DNA from: CAYJLW01 sp964370965
Lineage (GTDB): Bacteria > Actinomycetota > Acidimicrobiia > UBA2766
Direction: 5' to 3'
Assembly: GCA_964370965.1 (NCBI GenBank)
Contig: CAYJLW010000001.1
Location: forward strand, 1-64,000
Length of the DNA: 64,000 nt
Numbering within the stretch: the stretch's first letter is position 1; each line of letters starts with the position of its first letter. The position numbers and the translations under genes are program-made. The notes below the pieces were generated by a model. It saw nothing but the letters and a program-made list of their open reading frames with translations. It did not search any database and had not been told where the DNA came from. Below are positions 15,449-23,469 of the stretch, one piece after another.

Positions 15449-16444
15449 TCAGTCGGGGTCCGGGGCGAAAGCAAGGCGTTCGGCGCCCGCCGTGAGCCGG
15501 GCGTAGGCGGGGCGCAGGATCTCCGCGAGGTCGAGGTTGCGCACGGCGAGGTCGGGGGGTTCGAGGCGGCGCAGGGCGGCGTCCGGGGACGCGGCCGCCG
15601 CCGGGTGGATCTCCACGGTGTCGATCTCGGGGCCGGCGTCCCAGAAGCCGTCGACGGCCGCCGCCAACGGCGGGACGTCGACAGGGGGGAGGAGGGCGGG
15701 GGTCCCGCTCGCCGCGGCCGGGGAGGTCCCGGCGGGGGGGGCGGCGTCGCCCCGTGCCGAGCGCAGCCCGGCCAGGAGGTCGTCCCTTGTGCGCCCCCGC
15801 CATGCGAAGACGAGGAACGGATCGGCGTCGAAGGCCTCGGCGAGGATGTAGTAGCTCGCCGCGATGTGCTTGCACGGGTTCGACCAGTCCGGGCAGGTGC
15901 AGTGGGTGGCGATCTCGCGCTGGCCGGCTGGGAAGAGGGAGAGGTCGAGGCCGGCGAAGGCCTCCTCGATCTCGTGGGGCATCTCGCCGTTGAGGAGCTT
16001 GGCGGCGAAGACGGCCCGCGCTGCGAGGGCGGCCGCCACCCGCTGCCAGTCCTTGTCGCTGAGGGGGAGGACGCGGATCTCACAGCGGTACGGCCGGGCG
16101 CGGGAGCCCTGCACCCTGGACGTGACCACGCCGGAGGCGACGGCGACCTCGAGGACTTGGCCGCTGCGCGCGTAGGACTTGCCCCGCGCGAGGCGGGCGC
16201 CGATGCGGAACGACTCCAGGACGTCGACGAAACGGCGTGACCACCACGTGTCACCGACGTCGCCCCGGCGACTCCGGGCCCGGATGCCGTCGGCGGCCCG
16301 GCGGGGCGCGGGCACGTACCTGAACACGTCCGGCGGGAACGATAGGTCGTCGTCGGGGTCGTGGCACTCGCAGTCGCAGTAGTCGTCGCAGTCCCAGTCG
16401 CTGTGGCAGTCGCAGTCGTCGTCCCAGTGGTCGTGTCCGGCCAT
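15449..16444 (-). CDS. SWIM zinc-finger protein with Cys/His/Asp-rich N-terminus
   Basis: A 331-residue protein. The SWIM motif CTCPDWSNPCKH (CxCxnCxH) lies near 185-196 and is typical of partners of SNF2-family ATPases. Residues 4-33 are strikingly rich in Asp, Cys and His (HDHWDDDCDCHSDW, then CDDYCDCECHDPDDD). That block is unlike the rest of the protein and could bind several metal ions. It lies 7 bases after the SNF2 gene and is clearly co-transcribed with it. Function is unknown, though SWIM domains bind DNA or protein. Confidence 0.85.
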   Translation of the reverse strand: MAGHDHWDDDCDCHSDWDCDDYCDCECHDPDDDLSFPPDVFRYVPAPRRAADGIRARSRRGDVGDTWWSRRFVDVLESFRIGARLARGKSYARSGQVLEVAVASGVVTSRVQGSRARPYRCEIRVLPLSDKDWQRVAAALAARAVFAAKLLNGEMPHEIEEAFAGLDLSLFPAGQREIATHCTCPDWSNPCKHIAASYYILAEAFDADPFLVFAWRGRTRDDLLAGLRSARGDAAPPAGTSPAAASGTPALLPPVDVPPLAAAVDGFWDAGPEIDTVEIHPAAAASPDAALRRLEPPDLAVRNLDLAEILRPAYARLTAGAERLAFAPDPD

Positions 16445-16451
16445 GTCTCCC

Positions 16452-19400
16452 CTATGCCTCGGCGACGGCGTCCGCGGACAGGACGACGAGGTCGCGGATC
16501 TCGTTCGTGGAGAGCTCCGTGAGCCAGGCGTCCCCGCTGCCCACGATGCGCTCGGCGAGGTCCTTCTTGGACTCGATCATCTCGTCGATGCGTTCCTCGA
16601 GTGTCCCGACGCTGACGAACTTGCGGACCTGGACGTCTTTGCGTTGGCCGATGCGGAACGCCCGGTCGGTCGCCTGGTTTTCCACGGCGGGGTTCCACCA
16701 GCGGTCGAAGTGCACGACGTGGTTCGCCGCCGTGAGGTTGAGGCCGACGCCGCCGGCCTTGAGGGACAGGACGAAGACGCCCGGCCCGCCCTCGCCCTGG
16801 AAGGACGCCACCATGGCGTCCCGGGCGGTCCTGGGCACGCCGCCGTGGAGGAACAGGACCGCCTCGCCGAGACGCTCGCCGAGGTGGGCGGTGAGGAGGT
16901 GGCCCATCTCGGCGTACTGGGTGAAGACGAGGGCCTTCTCCCCGGCGTCGCGGGCTGCGGTGAGGACTTCCTCGAGGCGGGCGAGCTTCCCGGAGCGTTC
17001 CGCGAGGGCGCTGCCGTCTCCGAGGAGGAGGGCGGGGTGGTCGCAGACCTGCTTCAGGCGGGTCATCGTGGCGAGCACGAGGCCGCGGCGCTGGATGCCT
17101 TCGCTGGCCTCGATGCGGGCGAGCATGTCGTCCACGATCGAGCGGTACAGAGACGCCTGCTCCCGGGTGAGGTTGCAGAACTCCTTCATCTCGATCTTGT
17201 CGGGGAGGTCGCTGATGATCGTGGGGTCAGTCTTCAGGCGGCGGAGGACGAACGGCTGCGTCACGCGGCGCAGGACGTCGGCGGCGGCCTTGTCGCGGTA
17301 GCGCTCGATGGGGACGGCGAAACGTTCCCGGAACTGCTTGGCGGGCCCGAGAAGACCCGGGTTCAGGAACTCCATGATCGACCAGAGCTCCGACAGGCGG
17401 TTCTCCACCGGCGTGCCGGTGAGGGCGACGCGGCGGGGCGCGGGGATCGCCCGCACGGCCCGGGTCTGTTTCGCCTGGCTGTTCTTGATCGCCTGCGCCT
17501 CGTCGAGGACGACACGGCCCCATCTCACCCCCGCGAGCAACGCCCGGTCGCGGGTCGCCAGGGCGTAGGTGGTGAGGACGAGGTCGGCGCCGGCCGTGGC
17601 CTCGGCGAAGGCGTCGCCGCCGTGGCGGTCGCCGCCGTGGTGGACGTACAAGGCGAGGGTGGGGGCGAAGCGCTCCGATTCCCGCTGCCAGTTTCCCATG
17701 AGGGACATGGGGCACACGAGCAGCGTGGGGGCCGGGGCGTCGGCTCCGGCCTGTTCCCGTTCGGCGAGGAGGAGGGTGAGGAGCTGGACGGTCTTGCCCA
17801 GGCCCATGTCGTCCGCGAGGCAGGCGCCGAGGCCGGCCCGGTCCATGAAGGCGAGCCAATCCAGCCCCCGTGCCTGGTAGGGGCGGAGCTCGCCCACGAG
17901 GGACGCCGGGGACGCCACGGCCTCGACCTCCGAGGTGGTCCCGCTCAGGATTCCGGCCAGCCAGCCGTCTTCGTCTCCGTCGTCGGCCTCGGCGCCGAGG
18001 ACGGGGAGACCGGCCTCGGCATCGGCGGCCCCGGCGCCCACGCGCAGGACGTCCACGAGGGACATGCCGTCGCGGTCCGGCGGGGAGCGCAGGAGTCGGA
18101 GGGCGGCGGCGACGTCGTCGCCGTCGACGTGTACCCAGCGGCCCCGGAAGCGCACGAGTGGCCGCTTCAGGTCGGCGAGGTGGGCGAGCTCCCCCTCCGT
18201 GAGGGTGTCGTCGCCGAGGGCGACCTCCCAGCGGTAGTCGCAGAGGCCCTCGGCGCCGAGGAGGCCGGTGGACGTGGCGGCGGTGTCGGAGCTGCCACGG
18301 GGCCGGGCCCGGAGGCGGGCCCCGAGGCGGCTCGCCGAGCGCCACCAGTCCGGGACGATGACACCGAAGCCCGCGGTGTTCAGGAGCGGGGCGGCTTCGG
18401 CCAGGAAGTCGGCGGTCTCTTCGGACGTGAGCTCCAGCTCGCTGGGTTGGGCGTGGGCGAGGATCGCCTCCAGCGGCGGGTGGAGGCGCCCGACCCGCCC
18501 GAGGTCGGCCAGGAGGCGTTCCTGGGGGTCGGCGAGCACGCGGTCGACGACCTTGAGGGGCCCCGGGCTCGTCCACACGTGGGCGGCGGGGACGAGGAGG
18601 CTGGGGTCGTCGTTGGCCTGCAGGACGACTTCGAGGTGCCAGGCGGCCTCCGCGACGAGGTCTACGCCGGGGTCGTCGGCCGGGGGTGCCACCCGGAAAC
18701 ACGTGCGGAACGGCCCGCCGGGGCCGTCGCCGCTGCGCCGCCAGGCGTCCAGGGTCTTGGCGAGGAGGGCGAGGTCCTCGGGGTCTGCGTCCACGGCGGG
18801 GTCCTCGGTGGTGAGGGCCTCGGCCCAGAGCTCGGCGGCGGGGACGTGGCGGGGGCGCCGACCGCGCCGGGGTGCCAGGAGGGGTCCGTCCAGGGATGCT
18901 CTTGTAGCGGCATCGACGAGGGACGCGAGGGCGGAGCTCACGATCTCGGCGGGGTTGGGCCCCGTGGGGTCGGCGCTTCCCGTGGAAGCGGTCCCGGGGC
19001 CCCGCTGGGCCCGCAGGAGTGGGGGTGCGGCGCCCGCCATGCGCTCGAGGCGGACGACGTCGGCGCCGGAGGGCACGGGCGTCCAGCGGGCCTCGGGGGG
19101 GCCGGCGGGGTCGGGCCCGGGGACGAGCGTGGGTAGCACCCGGCCGCCCGACACGATCTCGATGGCGAGGCGGGCGACCTGGGCGAGGAGGCGCAGCGAG
19201 GCGGACACGGGCCGGCGCGGGGCGGCCTCGGCGGGGAGGGCGAGGAGCAGGCGGAGCGCCATGCCGTGAGCCAGGGGGACCGTCGGGACGCTCCAGGGGG
19301 CGAGCCACACGTCGCAGCCCGGCTCCGGGGCCAGGGTAACGGGGAGGCCCGGGGAGGGGAGGGGGCCGGTGGTCCCTGAAGGGAGCCAGAGGGCGGTCTC

Positions 19401-19610
19401 GGGTACGGTCTCGGCCTCGTCTGTGGTGTGCCCGAAGGCCTCCAGGGCTCCGGCCACGGCGGCTGTGCCGGCGGCGAAGGGGTGTGGCCGGAGGCGGGGG
19501 CGGGTGGGCCGACCCCGGCTCCGGCCGGCTTTCCCCCCGACGCCGGCGGGATCCTCGCCCCAGAGGCAGAGGCGCGCATCGACAGACCAGAGGCCATGGA
19601 GGACGATCAC
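16452..19610 (-). CDS. SNF2-family DNA-dependent ATPase/helicase
   Basis: A 1052-residue Swi2/Snf2-type translocase. The N-terminal half (MIVLHGLWSVDARL) is the variable accessory region seen in bacterial SNF2 proteins paired with SWIM proteins. Motif I DDMGLGKT lies near 600, followed by TTYALATRD, DEAQ (VVLDEAQAIKNS) near 703 and LTGTPVENRLSELWSI. Domain 2 holds KALVFTQY, FVLSLKAGGVGLNLTAA and DRAFRIGQ. It remodels DNA-protein complexes, and its cellular role is unproven. GTG start at 19610. Confidence 0.92.
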   Translation of the reverse strand: MIVLHGLWSVDARLCLWGEDPAGVGGKAGRSRGRPTRPRLRPHPFAAGTAAVAGALEAFGHTTDEAETVPETALWLPSGTTGPLPSPGLPVTLAPEPGCDVWLAPWSVPTVPLAHGMALRLLLALPAEAAPRRPVSASLRLLAQVARLAIEIVSGGRVLPTLVPGPDPAGPPEARWTPVPSGADVVRLERMAGAAPPLLRAQRGPGTASTGSADPTGPNPAEIVSSALASLVDAATRASLDGPLLAPRRGRRPRHVPAAELWAEALTTEDPAVDADPEDLALLAKTLDAWRRSGDGPGGPFRTCFRVAPPADDPGVDLVAEAAWHLEVVLQANDDPSLLVPAAHVWTSPGPLKVVDRVLADPQERLLADLGRVGRLHPPLEAILAHAQPSELELTSEETADFLAEAAPLLNTAGFGVIVPDWWRSASRLGARLRARPRGSSDTAATSTGLLGAEGLCDYRWEVALGDDTLTEGELAHLADLKRPLVRFRGRWVHVDGDDVAAALRLLRSPPDRDGMSLVDVLRVGAGAADAEAGLPVLGAEADDGDEDGWLAGILSGTTSEVEAVASPASLVGELRPYQARGLDWLAFMDRAGLGACLADDMGLGKTVQLLTLLLAEREQAGADAPAPTLLVCPMSLMGNWQRESERFAPTLALYVHHGGDRHGGDAFAEATAGADLVLTTYALATRDRALLAGVRWGRVVLDEAQAIKNSQAKQTRAVRAIPAPRRVALTGTPVENRLSELWSIMEFLNPGLLGPAKQFRERFAVPIERYRDKAAADVLRRVTQPFVLRRLKTDPTIISDLPDKIEMKEFCNLTREQASLYRSIVDDMLARIEASEGIQRRGLVLATMTRLKQVCDHPALLLGDGSALAERSGKLARLEEVLTAARDAGEKALVFTQYAEMGHLLTAHLGERLGEAVLFLHGGVPRTARDAMVASFQGEGGPGVFVLSLKAGGVGLNLTAANHVVHFDRWWNPAVENQATDRAFRIGQRKDVQVRKFVSVGTLEERIDEMIESKKDLAERIVGSGDAWLTELSTNEIRDLVVLSADAVAEA

Positions 19611-19759
19611 GTCGGGGTGCGCTCCGTTCCTTCGGTGGGGGGGTGGAGCGGGGAAGTCCCCGGATTATGCCCGGCGCAGGGGCCGGGGTCGAGGACCGCT
19701 TCCCGGGCGTGTCCCGGTCGGCGACGACGACGGCCCCTCACCTTCGCCGGCGCCGTTGC

Positions 19760-21610
19760 CTACGCTTCCGGAGGCGAAGGCGGGGCTGGGGGTTCGGCGC
19801 CGGTCAGGAGCACCGAGCACCGGGCGGCGCGGGCGACGGCACCGGCGGTCGATCCGTGGTGGAGCCGTGCCATGCCGGTGAGCCCGGATGTGCCCAGGGC
19901 GACGAGATCCGGGGTGAGCTGCTCGATTGCCTCGAAGATGGCCGCGGTCGGCTTGCCGTGGAGGTTGAGAATCCCCGGCTGCATGCCGATCCTCTCGAGC
20001 TCGCGTCGACCCGCCGCAGATGCGTTCTCGACGTCGACGCGCCCGTCGTCCACGACCAGGATCGTCACCTCCACACCGCCGATCCAGGGGAGGTTCGCGA
20101 GGCACTGGACGGCGCGCTGGGCGCGGGGGGATCCGTCGTGGCAGGCGACGACCGTGCGCACAGGGTGTCCGGACCGGGCGATCACGAGCGGGGCGACGGG
20201 GTGTTGGAGGAGCCATTCGGCGGTGCTGCCGAGGTGGAGTGCCTTGAGCAGACCCGGTCCTCGGGGCCCGATCACCGTCAGGTCCGCTGGTCGTCCCAAT
20301 GCGAGCCGGGGGTCGATCTGGGCGGCGAGGTGCGCGACTTCGCCGAAGGCGGACTCGGTGAAGGGAACCCGCGGTGCGGGTGGGTCCCAGTGGTGCAGCG
20401 TGGCTTCTTCGGGGGTCGGTGGTGGTCCCATGGGGGCTTCTTGCGCGGTGATGACCTCGAGGCGCCAGCCTGGCCAGGCGTGGCTGTTGATCCACAGCCA
20501 GCAGACGTCGGCGGCCGGGGACCCGTCGTCTCCGAAGGCGAGGATCGGGCGTCGTTGCATGGTGGTCGTTTCTCTCGTCGCCGCCGAGGTGGCGGCGCTC
20601 GGTGTGGTCACCGAGGTCGATGCGGGTTCCGGGCCGGTGGCGTCGCGGCGTTCCGCGCGCAGGGACGCCATGATCGTGACGGCGAGGATGACGGCGATCA
20701 CGCCGAGGCTGAGCCAAGTGGGCAGGTGGACGAGCTCGACGGCCAACATCTTCAAGCCGACGAAGGCGAGGATCGCGCCGAGACCGATGTTGAGGTAGCG
20801 GAACCGGTCGGCCATGCCGGCGAGCAGGAAGTACAGGGCGCGCAGGCCGAGGATCGCGAACGCATTCGACGCGAACACGATGAAGGGCTCGCGTGACACT
20901 GCGAGGATGGCGGGGATCGAGTCGACGGCGAACACGATGTCGGTGGTCTCGGTGAGAACGAGGACGGCGAAGAGCGGGGTGGCGAGCAGCCTGCCGGTGC
21001 GCCGCGTGAAGAGCTTCTGGCCGTCGTAGTCGTTGGTGGAGGGCACGACGCGGCGCACGATCCGCAGCACGGGATTGTGTTCGGGGTGGACCTCGGTCTC
21101 CTTGTGGCGGGCGACCCTGAAAGCGGTGACGAGCAAGAACGCGCCGAAGAGATAGAGGACCCAGTTGAACGTCTCGAGGAGGGCGACGCCTGCGAAGATG
21201 AAGACGGCCCGCAGCACGAGCGCGCCGAAGATGCCCCAGAACAGGACGCGGAACTGGTACCGGTTGGGTACACCGAAGTAGCCGAAGATCACGGCCCAGA
21301 CGAACACGTTGTCGACGGACAGGCTCTTCTCGATGAGGTAGCCCGACAGGTACTCGCTCGCCGCGGTTCCGCCCTGCCAGGCGAGTATCACGAACGTGAA
21401 CGACAGCCCGATGGCGATCCAAACGGTCGATTCGACAGCGGCACTCCTCGGGCTGATGTCGTGCGGGCTTCGGTGCACCAGGAGCACGTCGGTGACGAGC
21501 AGGACGGCGATCGCCCCCACGAAGGCAGCCCACACCCAGCCGGGGACCTCGAAGCTCGCGAAGTTGGCGGCCGGAGCGCGGGCCGCACCCAACATGTGCA
21601 GCGCGTTCAT
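19760..21610 (-). CDS. TerC membrane protein fused to two universal stress domains
   Basis: 616 residues in one uninterrupted frame. Residues 1-330 are a TerC/Alx-family protein: eight or so membrane segments, SVDNVFVWAVIFGYF and TETTDIVFAVDSIPAIL with the acidic residues of the metal path. These proteins export Mn2+ or aid tellurite resistance. After a Thr/Ala-rich linker, two Usp domains follow: RRPILAFGDDGSPAADV (from about 352) and VRTVVACHDGSPRAQRAV (from about 475), the second ending in LVALGTSGLTGMARLHHGSTA, an ATP-binding G-rich loop. A Met at residue 351 could allow a separate Usp product. No stop or frameshift separates the parts. Confidence 0.85.
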   Translation of the reverse strand: MNALHMLGAARAPAANFASFEVPGWVWAAFVGAIAVLLVTDVLLVHRSPHDISPRSAAVESTVWIAIGLSFTFVILAWQGGTAASEYLSGYLIEKSLSVDNVFVWAVIFGYFGVPNRYQFRVLFWGIFGALVLRAVFIFAGVALLETFNWVLYLFGAFLLVTAFRVARHKETEVHPEHNPVLRIVRRVVPSTNDYDGQKLFTRRTGRLLATPLFAVLVLTETTDIVFAVDSIPAILAVSREPFIVFASNAFAILGLRALYFLLAGMADRFRYLNIGLGAILAFVGLKMLAVELVHLPTWLSLGVIAVILAVTIMASLRAERRDATGPEPASTSVTTPSAATSAATRETTTMQRRPILAFGDDGSPAADVCWLWINSHAWPGWRLEVITAQEAPMGPPPTPEEATLHHWDPPAPRVPFTESAFGEVAHLAAQIDPRLALGRPADLTVIGPRGPGLLKALHLGSTAEWLLQHPVAPLVIARSGHPVRTVVACHDGSPRAQRAVQCLANLPWIGGVEVTILVVDDGRVDVENASAAGRRELERIGMQPGILNLHGKPTAAIFEAIEQLTPDLVALGTSGLTGMARLHHGSTAGAVARAARCSVLLTGAEPPAPPSPPEA

Positions 21611-22054
21611 GGGGCCGCGCGCGGTCGCCGTGTTCGCCCGACGGTGGTGGGGCGAGCATGGAGGGCCTTCGCGACGCCGACGTCGGGGCCGTTGCGGGGG
21701 GTGACGACGAGGCGGCCGGCCCGGCCGGACGCCATCTGCGCCCGTGCGCGCCGCGAGGGCACGTCGAGCTTCGCGAACGCCCGGGCGAGGGGTTCACCGG
21801 TGGCGGGCAACAGCACCTCGGTTCGGACCGGCGACGGGTGTCGGCCGGTGCGCGCAGCGCGGCCGAGGGGGTACGGAGTCCATCAGGGAGCATCCTATCC
21901 TCCCGGTACCCGAACCAGGATCTCCGCTGTTGGCGGGGCGTCCGGGCGGGTGTCGGGGACATGCGAGCAGGGCGCAGGCCGGTTCGCCCGGTGTGCCCGG
22001 GCATGTCCAGGCGCCCCGAGACGGCCTGGTCGGTGTCGATCGAGGAGGGTGCGT
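21611..22054. other. divergent intergenic region between two metal-exporter genes
   Basis: 444 bases separate the TerC fusion (minus) from the GDT1-type gene (plus). Both families are often preceded by Mn2+ (yybP-ykoY) riboswitches, but its conserved cores were not found by eye. No gene is supported. GGAGGG at 22044-22049 is the ribosome binding site of the right-hand gene. Confidence 0.4.
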
Positions 22055-22621
22055 TTGTCGGCGTTCCTGGTGAGCTTCGGCGTGATCTTCGTCGCCGAGC
22101 TGGGTGACAAGAGCCAGCTCATGGCGCTGGCCTTCGCGACCCGATATCCAGCGACGTCCGTGCTCATCGGCATCACGGTCGCCACGGCGGTCGTGCATGC
22201 CGTGTCGGTGGTCGCCGGCGCCGCCCTCGGCGCAGCCATTCCGACCCGCCCGGTGACGGTCGTTGCGGCAGTCGCCTTCATCGCTTTCGGACTCTGGACC
22301 CTGCGGGGGGATCGCCTCACCGATGAGGAGGAGCAGCGTGTCGCCCGACCGACGCGACACGTGATCCTCGCCGTGGGCACGGTCTTCTTCCTCGCCGAGC
22401 TCGGCGACAAGACGATGCTCGCCACCGTCGCCCTCGCCACCAGAGAAGGGCTCTTCGGCACGTGGCTGGGTTCCACGGTCGGCATGGTGGCGGCGGACGT
22501 TCTGGCCATCGTCGTGGGACGTCAGCTCGGGGCCCGTCTTCCCGAGCGAGCAATCAAGATCGGCGCTGCCGTTGCGTTCTTCGCCTTCGCCGCCGTGCTC
22601 CTGGTCGGGGCTCGGTCGTGA
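22055..22621 (+). CDS. GDT1/UPF0016 family cation exporter
   Basis: A 188-residue membrane protein with six hydrophobic segments in two repeats. Each repeat carries the family signature, VAELGDKSQLMALAF near 15 and LAELGDKTMLATVAL near 115. Relatives move Mn2+ or Ca2+ out of the cytoplasm. The TTG at 22055 was chosen because GGAGGG lies five bases upstream and the protein then begins MSAFLVSFGVIFVAELGDK, as in relatives. The divergent TerC fusion suggests a shared role in manganese handling. Confidence 0.88.
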   Translation: MSAFLVSFGVIFVAELGDKSQLMALAFATRYPATSVLIGITVATAVVHAVSVVAGAALGAAIPTRPVTVVAAVAFIAFGLWTLRGDRLTDEEEQRVARPTRHVILAVGTVFFLAELGDKTMLATVALATREGLFGTWLGSTVGMVAADVLAIVVGRQLGARLPERAIKIGAAVAFFAFAAVLLVGARS

Positions 22622-22707
22622 GCCCGTCGGTTGCCGCCACGACCGGGACGACGGCCACGACGGACCCCTTCCGGCGGGCCGGCTCCCGTCTCGCTGATCG
22701 GCTGAAG

Positions 22708-23469
22708 CTACAGCGCCCGAAACGCGGCTTCGGCCGTGTCCCCGGACGCGGTGTCCGCGTCAGGAAAGGGGCGAGACCGGCCGGCGAGGCGGGCTGCGAC
22801 GTAGGACGTCGTGTTCGTGAGCGCGTGGGCAACCGCCGGGGCGAGGATGCTGCCCGTGCGGAGACGGAGGCGGGCGAAGCCCCAGCCGGACAGCGCGGTC
22901 GTGAGGACCGAGACGGCCACGGCGGCTGCCCGGGCGCCCCTCCGCTCCCCCAGGAGGTCCCCGGCGACATGGGTCTCGAGCGTGTCCAGCGTGGGCAGGA
23001 CGTGCCAGACGCCGAAGAGGACCGAGGACAGCGCAGTCGCCGTGCGGAGGGAGTGGCGCCGGGAGAAGAGGCCGAGGAGCACCCCGCGGAAGATCGTCTC
23101 CTCGGCGAGCGCCGTGGAGAGCGGGATGCGCAGCGTCGTGTGGTACAGGACCTCTCCTGTTCCGGCACCGGCCACGCTCTCGTCGTGGAGGAACCGGCGT
23201 GTGGCCGGGAGGGCTGTCCCGAGGGCGATCAGGACGACGGCGGGGGTGCCGGCGCGCAGGCCCGCGAGGGCGGCTGCGCCCGCGCCCCGGGGCTCCAGGC
23301 CGAGATCCGCCCAGGTCGCCCCCGACCGGCGGGCGAGGGCCACGAGGCCCCCTGCGGCGGCGAGGTTCGCAGGCACGTGCGTGGCGTCGGGCAGCAGCCT
23401 GTTCACGACGGCGTTGTAGGCGAGGGCGAGCAGGCTGGCCGAGACCTCGGGGACGGCGCCGTCCTTCAC
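22708..23469 (-). CDS. CPBP-family intramembrane metalloprotease
   Basis: About 253 residues and hydrophobic. It carries the CPBP motifs: AEETIFRGVLLGLF (EExxxR), FGVWHV (FxxxH) and HALTNT (HxxxN). Family members process membrane peptides or modify bacteriocin resistance. GTG at 23469 overlaps the stop of the upstream hydrolase gene by four bases (GTGA), so the two are translationally coupled. Reading further upstream would only overlap the neighbour out of frame. Confidence 0.85.
   Translation of the reverse strand: MKDGAVPEVSASLLALAYNAVVNRLLPDATHVPANLAAAGGLVALARRSGATWADLGLEPRGAGAAALAGLRAGTPAVVLIALGTALPATRRFLHDESVAGAGTGEVLYHTTLRIPLSTALAEETIFRGVLLGLFSRRHSLRTATALSSVLFGVWHVLPTLDTLETHVAGDLLGERRGARAAAVAVSVLTTALSGWGFARLRLRTGSILAPAVAHALTNTTSYVAARLAGRSRPFPDADTASGDTAEAAFRAL

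Noticed and set aside
16443..19136. Plus-strand open frame of 897 codons over the SNF2 gene
   Set aside because: Antisense shadow; all helicase motifs are on the minus strand.
21611..22054. yybP-ykoY manganese riboswitch before TerC or the GDT1-type gene
   Set aside because: Expected from the families, but the conserved core segments are not visible by eye on either strand.
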